A DNA stretch of 64,000 nt from Thiopontia sp964344785. GTDB lineage: Bacteria > Pseudomonadota > Gammaproteobacteria > GCF-002020875. The notes under the pieces were generated by a model, which saw only the letters and a list, made by a program, of their open reading frames with translations, searched no databases and was not told the origin of the DNA. Below are positions 49,425 through 58,324 of this stretch, in pieces. The DNA lies in assembly GCA_964344785.1 (NCBI GenBank), contig CAYFOR010000002.1, forward strand, positions 14,125 through 78,124. Reading direction: 5' to 3'. Every line of letters starts with the position of its first letter. Positions within the stretch are counted from its first letter, which is position 1. A program made the position numbers and the translations under genes.

Positions 49425-51854
49425 TTATGATGCAGCAGTATCCGTTTTGAAGAAGCCAACCAGTTTTTTCAAATGGGATGCCTGCCCACTCAATGCTTCT
49501 GCAGCAGAAGTGGTCTCTTCAACCAGTGCGGCGTTCTGCTGGGTGACATGATCCATGCTCGCAATCGAAGTGTTTACCTGATTGATGCCCGTTGCCTGCT
49601 CGGAAGATGCCGAAGCGATTTCCGCTACGATATCGTTCACTTTCTGGATGGACTGGTTGATGTCGGTTAGAGAGGTACCTGTCTCAGTAACAAACTTGGA
49701 GCCTTCACCAACCGTTGTCACGCTATTCTCAATTAACGATTTGATTTCATTGGATGCATCGGCAGAGCGTTGTGCCAGTGTACGAACCTCGCCTGCAACC
49801 ACTGCAAAACCACGACCATTATCGCCTGCTCGCGCGGCTTCTACCGCTGCATTCAGCGCAAGCAGGTTGGTCTGGAATGCAATGCCGTCAATCATCGTGA
49901 TGATTTCAGCAATTTTATTGCTTGACTCTGTAATATGGGCCATGGAATCTACCGCCTTGCGAGCAATGTCTGCACCGCCATCCGCTGCATTGCGCGCATG
50001 CGTTGAAAGCTGGTTGGCCTGCTGGGCAGCATCCGTGTTTTGTCCCACCGTTGCCGTCATCTCTTCCATGGACGCCGATGTCTCTTCCAGAACGGCGGCC
50101 TGCTCCTGTGTACGCTGACTGAGCTCTTTGGAGCCCGCAGCTACCTGATTGGACGCGTGTGCAACCGAGTCGGATACCCGAAGAATCTCTGTTACCGTGG
50201 TGTTCAGTTTGACTGCAGAGGCATTGATCGCCTCTTTGAGTACACGTAGTTCACCGTGATAGTCCCTGGTAATGCTCTTCGTCAAGTCGCCTTCACTTTG
50301 AGCGACCACAACACCTGTAATATCGGATATGGCACCTTCCAGTGCGTCCATTGATCGGTTCACGATGTTTTTCAGCTTGAGCAGAGAGCCCGATGCATCG
50401 ACATTGATTCGATGATGATACCTTCCCGCTTCCATATCGCTCATGACTTCATTGATGGATTCAAAGGTGGTCTCCAAGGTCTCCATCGCCAGCGTCGAGT
50501 TTTCCACCATGCGTTTGAAGTCACCTTCAGCATTTACATTGGCACGAACAGAAAAATCACCATCGGTCAGGCCCTGCAGAATGGCGCCTAGTTCTTTCAG
50601 TGTCAGATCAATGCTGTTTGCCGATTTGTTGACACCCTCCTTAAGGGTATTCAGATCGCCTTTCAGCTCTACCTTGATGCGGTTACCGAACTGACCATCG
50701 GCAATATCGCCGATGACGGCATTGGCTTCATCAATGGCCATCCGGATCGTGCTGAGCAGAGAGCCAAAGTGCTTCGCCATCCGGTCGACTTCCGTATTGC
50801 TATTCGAACCGGTATCCGTCTGAATGGACAGGTCTCCTGTGGCGTATATTTTCTCTACAATCTGATTCAAATCATCAATAGGTTTGATCACTTTACGTCG
50901 AATCACGATTACAAGAACAAACACCAGTAGCAGAACCACGGTAATGGTCAGCAGAACCTGTGACATCTTGTCTGAAAACAGCTCATTCTGCTTTGCCAAA
51001 AACTCGGTGTCAGGTGATGCCAGAAGATGGATGCCGACTTCCTTGTCATGTAAATCCTTGATGTTTTCATAGGTGATGAAGTAACCATCCTGCAACAGCC
51101 ATCCTTGTGCCTTCAAGGATTCAAAATCAATCTTCTGAGTGAATGCCACAGCCTCTTTTGAGAACCAGCTCTTGCTTGCAAAATAGTATTCACCTGCCGT
51201 TGGGTAATCTTTTACCTTGGTACTGATTTCCAGAACGGACTTGTCAAGCAGCATCAGATAGTAGGCACCTTCTGTGTTCAGGAATGACTTATGTACCGAA
51301 GCGACACCTTGAATAAACTCCAGAGAGCCGATGTATTCCCCTTCCAGCAGCAGTGGCACAATACCTCGTACAGCCAGGCCGGCACGACCCAACTCCAAAA
51401 CGCGCATCGGCGTTTTCTCATCGATGACTTTTTGTACGCCATATCTGAAGCTGGACAGGTCATCACCATTTTTCTTTTTCCAGCTACGCAGGAAGGAGTG
51501 ATTCTCCGGAGTGTGTATATGGATCTTGATATTCTTGAATTTGGTGTTGTTTCTAAACGTTTCGCCAATACCGGATAATATCTGTTGAGTGTGAACCTTA
51601 TCACCGCTGTAAACGGCTTTTAAAAGCTCAGTGTTGGAGGCAAAGGAGACAGCTCCGGTAATGCCGATGTCCAGTTTGTTCTCTATCTTGGCGTCCACTT
51701 TCTTGCGCATATCCAGGGCCAATGCATCCGCCATTTTCTGTGATGCAGCGTTATAGTCCGAAACTCCCAGGACCACCAACACGGCAACGACTGCAATACC
51801 AGCCATCAAGCTTGTTGTGATAACAATTTTTTGCAAGCCAAACTTGTTAAACAT
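49425..51854 (-). CDS. Methyl-accepting chemotaxis protein
   Basis: An 809-aa transmembrane chemoreceptor. TM1 (~9-31), large periplasmic sensor (~35-300) with a Cache-like core (VRGIVPLLLEGEYIGSLEFIQG), TM2 (~304-324), then HAMP and further HAMP-like repeats (~330-540). The signalling hairpin tip is IAFQTNLLALNAAVEAARAGDNGRGFAVVAGEVRTLAQRSA. There is no C-terminal CheR-binding pentapeptide. AAGGAAAAG precedes the ATG. No che genes are nearby, and the ligand is unknown. Confidence 0.92.
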   Translation of the reverse strand: MFNKFGLQKIVITTSLMAGIAVVAVLVVLGVSDYNAASQKMADALALDMRKKVDAKIENKLDIGITGAVSFASNTELLKAVYSGDKVHTQQILSGIGETFRNNTKFKNIKIHIHTPENHSFLRSWKKKNGDDLSSFRYGVQKVIDEKTPMRVLELGRAGLAVRGIVPLLLEGEYIGSLEFIQGVASVHKSFLNTEGAYYLMLLDKSVLEISTKVKDYPTAGEYYFASKSWFSKEAVAFTQKIDFESLKAQGWLLQDGYFITYENIKDLHDKEVGIHLLASPDTEFLAKQNELFSDKMSQVLLTITVVLLLVFVLVIVIRRKVIKPIDDLNQIVEKIYATGDLSIQTDTGSNSNTEVDRMAKHFGSLLSTIRMAIDEANAVIGDIADGQFGNRIKVELKGDLNTLKEGVNKSANSIDLTLKELGAILQGLTDGDFSVRANVNAEGDFKRMVENSTLAMETLETTFESINEVMSDMEAGRYHHRINVDASGSLLKLKNIVNRSMDALEGAISDITGVVVAQSEGDLTKSITRDYHGELRVLKEAINASAVKLNTTVTEILRVSDSVAHASNQVAAGSKELSQRTQEQAAVLEETSASMEEMTATVGQNTDAAQQANQLSTHARNAADGGADIARKAVDSMAHITESSNKIAEIITMIDGIAFQTNLLALNAAVEAARAGDNGRGFAVVAGEVRTLAQRSADASNEIKSLIENSVTTVGEGSKFVTETGTSLTDINQSIQKVNDIVAEIASASSEQATGINQVNTSIASMDHVTQQNAALVEETTSAAEALSGQASHLKKLVGFFKTDTAAS

Positions 51855-52276
51855 TCTTTTCCTTTCGTGTCATTTTATTTGTTACCAGGTCGCCACCAGA
51901 ATTAGACGCTTAACGAAGTGGACCCAACCTTGAGGTGCATACTGCCAGCGTAGAGTTGTACAGCCCGGTTTGCGAAAAGTCAAAATATCAGCCTCTGTGA
52001 TGTAAGTAGAGAGGCTGAATAATGGCGGCTCCAGTCAAGAAGCTGTCCTGCTCGCCGTGTCGCGCTGCGGGGGGTGGGCATATGGTACAGCAATAATCAT
52101 AGCCATTCGTATTTGAAATACATGAGTTTCAACGATGCTGACCAGCAGGCTCTGGAATGGAAGAAAGCGATTTAAGGTGTGTAGACACGGCCGGGCCGGG
52201 AGTGAAGTAGTGGTTGCTCAACCCGACACGCTGGCGGTAAAGAAGGACGTGACCTCTCTACGTCTATATGGATTGT
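51855..52276. other. 422-base non-coding region between the chemoreceptor and the cupin gene
   Basis: Holds the chemoreceptor promoter on the minus strand; I found no sigma-28-type TAAA...GCCGATAA. On the plus strand a 24-codon frame at 52022-52096 (MAAPVKKLSCSPCRAAGGG...) resembles the N-terminal tip of pterin-4a-carbinolamine dehydratases, followed at once by a stop. It may be a relic. A nearby 17-codon frame (MSFNDADQQALEWKKAI) is equally short. Nothing else is recognisable. Confidence 0.4.
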
Positions 52277-52558
52277 TCAGTCTCCACAAAAACGGTAGCA
52301 CTTCTCAACCGTCTCATGAATCTCCCAGACGCATGACATACCGGCAGGGAAGATGACCATGTCCCCTGCACCCATCGTCACAGGCTCTCCACCCTCCGGG
52401 GTGACAGTGACTCGCCCCTTGCGAAAGTAGCAGGTCTCTTCACACTCATAATGCCATGGAAAGGTGGACTCCTCCTTGCTCCAGCAGGCCCACTGTTCGA
52501 CGCCCATCACATCAAGATCCATCTTGGTGGGGTTGTGCTTGATTTCAATTCTGGACAT
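52277..52558 (-). CDS. Small cupin-domain protein
   Basis: A 93-aa single cupin of the DUF861/Cupin_3 type. STFPWHYECEETCYFRKGRVTVTPEGGEPVTMGAGDMVIFPAGMSCVWEI gives both cupin motifs. The ligands include H and two E residues, with C in place of the last histidine of motif 1. The family includes EutQ-like and (S)-ureidoglycine enzymes, but no substrate can be assigned. It lies downstream of lon with a 25-nt gap. Confidence 0.85.
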   Translation of the reverse strand: MSRIEIKHNPTKMDLDVMGVEQWACWSKEESTFPWHYECEETCYFRKGRVTVTPEGGEPVTMGAGDMVIFPAGMSCVWEIHETVEKCYRFCGD

Positions 52559-52583
52559 TTTTCGATCTGTGAAGTGGTGAGTG

Positions 52584-55010
52584 CTATCTGAATACTATAC
52601 TAGCCACTTGGTCGAAGTGGTCAACAAAGTGGGGTTCCAGGCCCTCTTTGATGTAGTCAGGGAGTTCCTCGAAATCCTTTTTGTTTTCAGCAGGAAATAT
52701 CAGCTTCTTGATCTTTTGTCTATGTGCAGCGATAGCCTTTTCACGGACGCCGCCGATCGGCAGAACACGGCCGGTCAGGGTGAGCTCTCCGGTCATGGCC
52801 AGGGGGTAATTGATCTTCTTGTTGCAGGCCAGTGAAAGCAGGGCAACCCCCATGGTAATACCGGCACTGGGGCCATCCTTTGGAGTGGCGCCATCCGGCA
52901 CATGGAGGTGGACATGGGTCTTCTCGAAGAAGTCGGGATCGGCGCCATAATGTTCCAGATGGGAGGTGATATAGCTATAGGAGATGGCGGCAGATTCCTG
53001 CATCACGTCACCCAATTGACCGGTCAATTTGAAACCGCGATTATCGGTGTGGACCTTGGTTGCCTCAATGGTCAGAGTCTCGCCGCCCATTGCCGTCCAT
53101 GCCAGCCCGGTCACCACTCCGACGCCTCGGTAGGGTTTCTCACTGGTAAAGACCGGTTGTCCCAGGTATTCGGTAATCTCCTTGATATTGACCCGGAAGG
53201 GCCCCTTTTCACCATTGACGATCTTGACCGCGATCTTGCGGATGATCCGACCGAGCTGCTTCTCCAGGTTACGTACACCCGATTCCCGGGCATAGCCATC
53301 AATGACGGTACGCAGCGCGGCATCACTGATCCTGATCTGGCTGGTCTTGAGGCCGCTCCTCTTCATTTGGCGTGGCCACAGGTGGTGTTTGGCAATCTGT
53401 ATCTTCTCCTGGGTGATATAGCCCGAGAGGCGGATGTTTTCCATCCGGTCCAATAGTGGAGCAGGGATGGTGTCGAGCTGGTTTGCGGTACAGATGAAGA
53501 GTACCTTCGAGAGGTCAAAGCGGCAGTCGAGGTAGTGGTCAAGGAACTCCACGTTCTGCTCCGGATCAAGCACCTCCAGCAGCGCTGAAGCGGGGTCTCC
53601 ATGGTAGGAGGCACCGATCTTGTCGATCTCGTCGAGCATGATGATCGGGTTCTGACTTTCAGTCTCACGGATCGCCTGGATGAACTTGCCCGGCATTGCA
53701 CCGATATAGGTGCGGCGGTGCCCCTTGATCTCCGCCTCATCCCGCATGCCACCAACGGACAGGCGGTAGAATTTACGTCCCAGGGCATCGGCTACCGACT
53801 TGCCGATCGAGGTCTTGCCGACGCCGGGCGGGCCTACCAGCAGCAGAATGGAGCCGTTGACCTCACCACGGAGTTTGCCGACAGCAAGAAACTCGATGAT
53901 GCGATCCTTTACATCCTCCAGACTGTCGTGGTCACGGTCCAGAATGGTCCGTGCCCGTTTCAGGTCGAGGTTGTCCTTGGTATGGCTACCCCACGGCAGT
54001 GCAGTGATCTGGTCCAGATAGTTGCGGGTGACCGCATACTCCGGAGAGCCGGTCTCCAGCATGCCGAGTTTCTCCATCTCCTCATCAATCTTTTTCATGG
54101 CCGCTTCGGGGATGGTCAGCTTTTCCATCCGTTCGAGAAAGCGGTCACGGTCGGCGGTACGGTCATCCTTGGCAATACCAAGCTCTTTCTGGATCGCCTT
54201 CAACTGCTCCTTGAGGAAGAATTTCCGCTGCTGTTCATCCATCTTGTCCTCAACGCTGTCGCGGATCTTGCTCTGCAGTTTTGCTACCTCCAGATCCTTC
54301 TTGAGCAGTTTCAGGACATTCTGCATCCGTCGTCGGATGTTGAGGGTTTCCAGCACCTTCTGCAGCTCATCCGGGGTCGCGGTCGTGAGGCTGGCAGCGA
54401 AGTCGGTCAATGCAGAGGGTTCGTTGGGGCTGAAACGGTCCAGGAAGAAGCGCAATTCCTCTCCATAGAGAGGGTTGAGTGGGATCAGTTCACGCAAGGT
54501 GTTGATGATGGCCATCGCATAGGCCTTGATCTCACTCTTCTTGCCTGGACTGGTCTGCTTCAGGTACTCCACTTCAACCCGGTAGGGTGGGGTTTCAGAG
54601 ATCCACTGGACGATACGGGCACGCTGCATCCCTTCGGCAATGAATTGGATCTTGCCTTCCTGTTTCATTGGGTGGTGCATTCGGGCAACCGTTCCGACTT
54701 CGAGATAGTCGTCCGGGGAGGCAAAGTCACTTTCATGCGGCTGAGTCAGAAACAGGCCGACCAAGTGCTGATTGGTTTCGCCGATCTTGCGTACGGTCTC
54801 CATCCAGGGCTCGCCGTTCATCAGGAGCGGTTGAGTCTGTGCGGGGAAAAATGGGCGTTCGGACAGTGGTAGCAGATAGATCTCCTTGGGCAGGTTGGAG
54901 TCGGGAAGAGCAAGATCCGAAGAGGGCGAGAGTTCAATCTCCACCTCTACCTCGCCACCATTGAGATCGCCTTCCACGATCTCGATTTCATCATCAAACG
55001 CTTTACTCAT
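52584..55010 (-). CDS. lon: ATP-dependent protease Lon
   Basis: An 808-aa AAA+ serine protease. N-terminal LON domain (LPLSERPFFPAQTQPLLM), AAA+ module with LLLVGPPGVGKTSIGKS and NPIIMLDEIDKIGASYHGDPASALLEVLDPEQN, and protease domain with the Ser-Lys dyad in DGPSAGITM and GGVREKAIAAHR. ATG 55010 (MSKAFDDE) is preferred over GTG 55040, which has no properly spaced ribosome-binding site. The acidic N-terminal tail of ~45 residues before the LON domain is longer than in E. coli. No clear sigma-32 promoter is seen. Confidence 0.95.
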   Translation of the reverse strand: MSKAFDDEIEIVEGDLNGGEVEVEIELSPSSDLALPDSNLPKEIYLLPLSERPFFPAQTQPLLMNGEPWMETVRKIGETNQHLVGLFLTQPHESDFASPDDYLEVGTVARMHHPMKQEGKIQFIAEGMQRARIVQWISETPPYRVEVEYLKQTSPGKKSEIKAYAMAIINTLRELIPLNPLYGEELRFFLDRFSPNEPSALTDFAASLTTATPDELQKVLETLNIRRRMQNVLKLLKKDLEVAKLQSKIRDSVEDKMDEQQRKFFLKEQLKAIQKELGIAKDDRTADRDRFLERMEKLTIPEAAMKKIDEEMEKLGMLETGSPEYAVTRNYLDQITALPWGSHTKDNLDLKRARTILDRDHDSLEDVKDRIIEFLAVGKLRGEVNGSILLLVGPPGVGKTSIGKSVADALGRKFYRLSVGGMRDEAEIKGHRRTYIGAMPGKFIQAIRETESQNPIIMLDEIDKIGASYHGDPASALLEVLDPEQNVEFLDHYLDCRFDLSKVLFICTANQLDTIPAPLLDRMENIRLSGYITQEKIQIAKHHLWPRQMKRSGLKTSQIRISDAALRTVIDGYARESGVRNLEKQLGRIIRKIAVKIVNGEKGPFRVNIKEITEYLGQPVFTSEKPYRGVGVVTGLAWTAMGGETLTIEATKVHTDNRGFKLTGQLGDVMQESAAISYSYITSHLEHYGADPDFFEKTHVHLHVPDGATPKDGPSAGITMGVALLSLACNKKINYPLAMTGELTLTGRVLPIGGVREKAIAAHRQKIKKLIFPAENKKDFEELPDYIKEGLEPHFVDHFDQVASIVFR

Positions 55011-55213
55011 TATGGGAATCGGTCCTGTGCTATTGGGCACCTTAAAAAATGCACTTTTTCAGCGATGCCTTGTTGTTTACTGCCGTTGCGTTGTTCGTCT
55101 ATTCTCGCTGAACTGCGGGCCGTCTGGAAGAGTTGGGGGTGGTTTTCCTGATTTCAAGGCGGTATCTTTAAAGCTTATTGAATCGGGTCACTATTTGGAA
55201 GCAGGAAAGCCGC

Positions 55214-55744
55214 ATGGGTGAACAAGCAAAAATCGGTATAGTGACGGTCTCTGACCGTGCCAGTCGTGGGGAGTATCAGGACCTCGGTGGGCCTGCACTG
55301 CATCAATGGTTTGAACAGAATCTCTCCTCTTCCTGGGAGGCGGTGCGAACGGTGATTGCGGATGATCAGGAGACGATTGAGGAGACGTTGCGACGACTTG
55401 CGGATCAGGAGGGGTGTTGTCTGATTGTTACGACCGGCGGAACCGGACCTGCGCCCAGGGATGTCACGCCTGAGGCGACTGAGGCGGTCTGTGAGAAGAT
55501 GATGCCCGGTTTTGGTGAGTTGATGCGCCAGATCTCACTGAAATACGTACCCACGGCCATTTTATCCCGACAGACGGCTGGAATCCGGGGGGGGGCTCTT
55601 ATCGTTAATCTTCCAGGAAAGCCATCGGCCATTGCGGAAACACTGGATGAGCTGTTTCCAGCAATCCCCTACTGCATTGACCTGATTGAAGGCCCCTATC
55701 TGGAGTCTGAAACGGTCAAGGTTTTTCGTCCAAAACAGAAATAA
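55214..55744 (+). CDS. MogA/MoaB-type molybdopterin adenylyltransferase
   Basis: Activates molybdopterin by adenylation for molybdenum insertion (MogA), or is the related MoaB. The MoCF fold is clear: IGIVTVSDRASRGEYQDLGGPALHQWF, IVTTGGTGPAPRDVTPEAT and GGALIVNLPGKPSAIAETL. The length (176 aa) suits either. ATG 55214 has AGGAAAG upstream; a TTG-type upstream extension is less likely. No other moa/moe gene is in the window. Confidence 0.9.
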   Translation: MGEQAKIGIVTVSDRASRGEYQDLGGPALHQWFEQNLSSSWEAVRTVIADDQETIEETLRRLADQEGCCLIVTTGGTGPAPRDVTPEATEAVCEKMMPGFGELMRQISLKYVPTAILSRQTAGIRGGALIVNLPGKPSAIAETLDELFPAIPYCIDLIEGPYLESETVKVFRPKQK

Positions 55745-55759
55745 TGGCAGGCACTCAAG

Positions 55760-55864
55760 ATGGCTATGAACAGGGATATTCTCAAGGCGTGGTGGCTGTG
55801 GCTGATTCTGGCGATCTGCATTATTGTGATCTACACGACCGACTATATGGAGCTGGTTTACTAG
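55760..55864 (+). CDS. Possible 34-aa single-pass membrane peptide
   Basis: ATG 55760 to TAG 55864 encodes a very hydrophobic helix (KAWWLWLILAICIIVIYTT) with a short charged N-terminus (MAMNRDIL). It lies between a molybdopterin gene and a LETM1-like gene on the same strand. The membrane helix fills the ORF, which is unlike random sequence, but no strong ribosome-binding site is seen. Function unknown. Confidence 0.4.
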   Translation: MAMNRDILKAWWLWLILAICIIVIYTTDYMELVY

Positions 55865-55882
55865 TACCCGCATAACATAGCG

Positions 55883-56590
55883 ATGCTGAACAAGGCGAGA
55901 GAGGTCATCCAGACGGCTGCAGAAAAGGTTCGTGATCCGCAGGCGGTGGTCGAGATGTTTCGGGATGTGAGTATCAAGACCTGGACTGAGGTTCAGGAGA
56001 CCGGTGAAATGCTGACAACCCTTCGAAAGATCTCAATGGGACAACCAACCAGTGAGCAGGAGCGGCATGAGGCGGTGGAGCAGGCCAAGGATCTGGCGCG
56101 GACAGTCCCGGCATTCGGCATCTTTCTGTTGCCTGGCGGTGCGCTGCTGCTGCCACTGGTGGCCAAGGTGGTACCATGGAGGTTGTTGCCATCGGCATTT
56201 GAACGTAAAGAGAGTGGAATGAAGATAGAGCAGGTGGAAGGGAACCTGATCGTTGCTTCATCGGCAACGCAGCAGGGGGCACAATGTCCTGCGACACCCA
56301 GAGCCCCGCTGCAGGAGCCGCCGACGCTGGAGATCAACCCTGAAAATCCCTTTGCAGATTTCTATGCGGCCAAGAAGGTGGCGGACAAGGAGGCTGAGAT
56401 GCGTCTCGAGATGAGTATGTTGCTCTCCTGGTATGACCGGGATCGCGATTTCGAGTCTCCACAGCATGCCTCTGAATGCCATCAGGACAGCGCAGTACCG
56501 GGGTATGTCGACTATGGCATCAACCATGGTGCCGAGTTGAAGATTGATATCGAACAGGGGCGCTTCGTCTTCTACTATCTCTCTGCGTAG
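55883..56590 (+). CDS. LETM1-like domain protein
   Basis: A 235-aa protein. The LETM1-like core DLARTVPAFGIFLLPGGALLLPLVAKVVPWRLLPSAF (residues ~69-106) includes one membrane-inserted segment. The N-terminus is helical and the C-terminal ~120 residues show no known domain. Mitochondrial LETM1 affects K+/H+ or Ca2+ exchange; the bacterial role is not established. ATG 55883 comes 18 nt after the 34-aa frame. Confidence 0.75.
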   Translation: MLNKAREVIQTAAEKVRDPQAVVEMFRDVSIKTWTEVQETGEMLTTLRKISMGQPTSEQERHEAVEQAKDLARTVPAFGIFLLPGGALLLPLVAKVVPWRLLPSAFERKESGMKIEQVEGNLIVASSATQQGAQCPATPRAPLQEPPTLEINPENPFADFYAAKKVADKEAEMRLEMSMLLSWYDRDRDFESPQHASECHQDSAVPGYVDYGINHGAELKIDIEQGRFVFYYLSA

Positions 56591-56661
56591 TGTTAGAATG
56601 TGCGCTTCGCAGGGGACCACCACTAATAACTACACGGTAAAAAGGAAAACGGAAACAGATT

Positions 56662-57027
56662 ATGAGTACCGTCGAACTCGATCACACCAATTTTGAAGAT
56701 ACTGTCAACGGCAACGATATCGTGATTGTCGACTTCTGGGCCCCTTGGTGCGGCCCATGCAAGAGCTTTGCGCCGATTTATGAGGCAACTTCCGAAGAGA
56801 TTGATGATGTGGTGTTTGCAAAGGTAAATACTGAGGATCAACAAGAGCTTGCGGCACATTTCCAGATTCGTTCCATACCGACACTGATGATTTTCAGAGA
56901 GCAGATTGTGATCTTCTCCCAGCCTGGAATGGTGCCGGCAGATGGACTGAGGGAATTGGTTACCAAAACCAAGGAACTTGATATGGACGATGTACGCCGT
57001 CAGATCAAGGAGCAGGAAGAGGCTTGA
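56662..57027 (+). CDS. Thioredoxin
   Basis: A 121-aa cytoplasmic thioredoxin with active site DFWAPWCGPCKSFAP and the cis-proline loop IRSIPTLMIF. It is slightly longer at the C-terminus (MDDVRRQIKEQEEA) than E. coli TrxA. AAAGGAAAACGG lies upstream of ATG 56662. It overlaps the start of prmB by 4 nt. Its reductase is probably the trxB gene at the window start. Confidence 0.92.
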   Translation: MSTVELDHTNFEDTVNGNDIVIVDFWAPWCGPCKSFAPIYEATSEEIDDVVFAKVNTEDQQELAAHFQIRSIPTLMIFREQIVIFSQPGMVPADGLRELVTKTKELDMDDVRRQIKEQEEA

Positions 57028-57977
57028 TCGACGCCTCAGTTGTCGAGATTCTGATCACCCCGACAGATTTTATTCGTTGGGGTGCCTCGGTGATGGCACG
57101 GGCCGAGGCCGAGGATAAGCTCTACTTCGGGCATGGTACCGACAATGCCCTTGATGAATCCATCCGCCTCGTGCTTGGAAATCTCCGTCTGCCACTGGAT
57201 TGCCCGGAGCAATTGCTGAGTGCCGCGCTGCTGCCTGCGGAGCGGCACTGCCTCACCGACCTTTTCAAGAAGCGTGTAGAGCAACGAATTCCCCTGTCGT
57301 ATCTGTTGAATGAGGCGACGTTTGCCGGGATGAGCTTCTTCGTTGATGAGCGTGTGCTGATACCAAGGTCACCCATTGCCGAGTTGATCGAGCAGCAGTT
57401 TGCGCCTTGGACGGCGCCGGAAAATATTAAATCGATACTGGAGATTGGTTCTGGAAGTGGTTGTATTGCAATAGCATAATCATACAGTTTTTCGGATGCT
57501 ATGGTGGATGCAGTGGACCACTCGATGGATGCGCTTGAAGTCGCCAGAGAGAATGTTCACCGCTACGGATTGGAAGAACGGATACGTCTGATCCACTCCG
57601 ATCTCTATGCCGGTGTGGGGGATAATCGTTATGACCTGATCGTCTCCAATCCTCCCTATGTGGACAGGGTTTCGCTGGAATCGATGCCTGCAGAATTTCA
57701 TGCCGAGCCGCGTGTCGGGCTGCAGGGTGGGGAGGATGGCCTTGATCTGGTGGTGCAGATTCTACTGGAAGCGGAGGCGCATCTGGAGGAGAATGGAATC
57801 CTGATCTGTGAGGTCGGGTATAGTGCAGAGGCACTGGAAGAATGCTTTCCGCAGATTCCTTGGACCTGGGTTGAATTTCAGCGGGGTGGACATGGTGTGT
57901 TCATGATGGATCGGAGCAGTCTGGGGCAGTATCAGCCCCTGTTCAGGGAAGAGCACGAGCGACGTACCAATAGTTAG
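57024..57977 (+). pseudogene. prmB: Ribosomal protein L3 glutamine methyltransferase, interrupted by an in-frame TAA
   Basis: N5-glutamine methyltransferase of the HemK/PrmB family. The first part (151 codons) has PrmB-type WGASVMARAEAEDKLYFGHGTDNALDE, RIPLSYLLNEATFAGMSFFVDERVLIPRSPIAELIE and the SAM motif EIGSGSGCIAIA. TAA at 57477-57479 then stops translation. The same frame continues without loss (SYSFSDAMVDAVDHSMDALEVARENV, VSNPPYVD, QGGEDGLDLV) to 57977. All catalytic motifs survive, so this is a recent nonsense change, a sequencing error, or readthrough. Confidence 0.88.
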
Positions 57978-57993
57978 CGAGGTTGTGGATGGT

Positions 57994-58323
57994 ATGAATG
58001 ACAACAAGATGGTCATCAAGATCAAGTCGATTGATGAGTTCAAGCGACAGGTTGAAGAGGCGTTGATCGAGATTGAAGAGATGCGGTACTCCATCGAGTT
58101 TGATGGTGACTACATGCAGCAGTCTGCCCATCTGATCGATCCGATTGATGCGGAGTTGAAGCGTATCAAGGCGGAGCTGGATGCAGGCACCTACCAGTTT
58201 GGAGGAGCACCGCTGGCCTTTATCGAGACCATCGAGCCGCTGCCGCTGGCCTTTATTCCCTTTAAATACCTGCTGCAGGTGATCAACCATACCCATATGC
58301 ATGGACTGAGCGAGGAGGCGTAG
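57994..58323 (+). CDS. Hypothetical protein between prmB and hemN (109 aa)
   Basis: I do not recognise the family. It is soluble and acidic, with a helical N-terminus (IKSIDEFKRQVEEALIEIEEMRYSIEFD) and a C-terminal stretch LAFIETIEPLPLAFIPFKYLLQVINHTHMHG. ATG 57994 is favoured over GTG 57985, using GCGAGG ~11 nt upstream. It ends 1 nt before hemN and is surely co-transcribed with it. Confidence 0.7.
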   Translation: MNDNKMVIKIKSIDEFKRQVEEALIEIEEMRYSIEFDGDYMQQSAHLIDPIDAELKRIKAELDAGTYQFGGAPLAFIETIEPLPLAFIPFKYLLQVINHTHMHGLSEEA

Positions 58324-58324
58324 C

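Noticed and set aside
53601..54872. 423-codon plus-strand frame opposite lon
   Set aside because: Shadow of the lon gene; its repeats of L, G and V residues mirror lon codons, and lon has full catalytic motifs.
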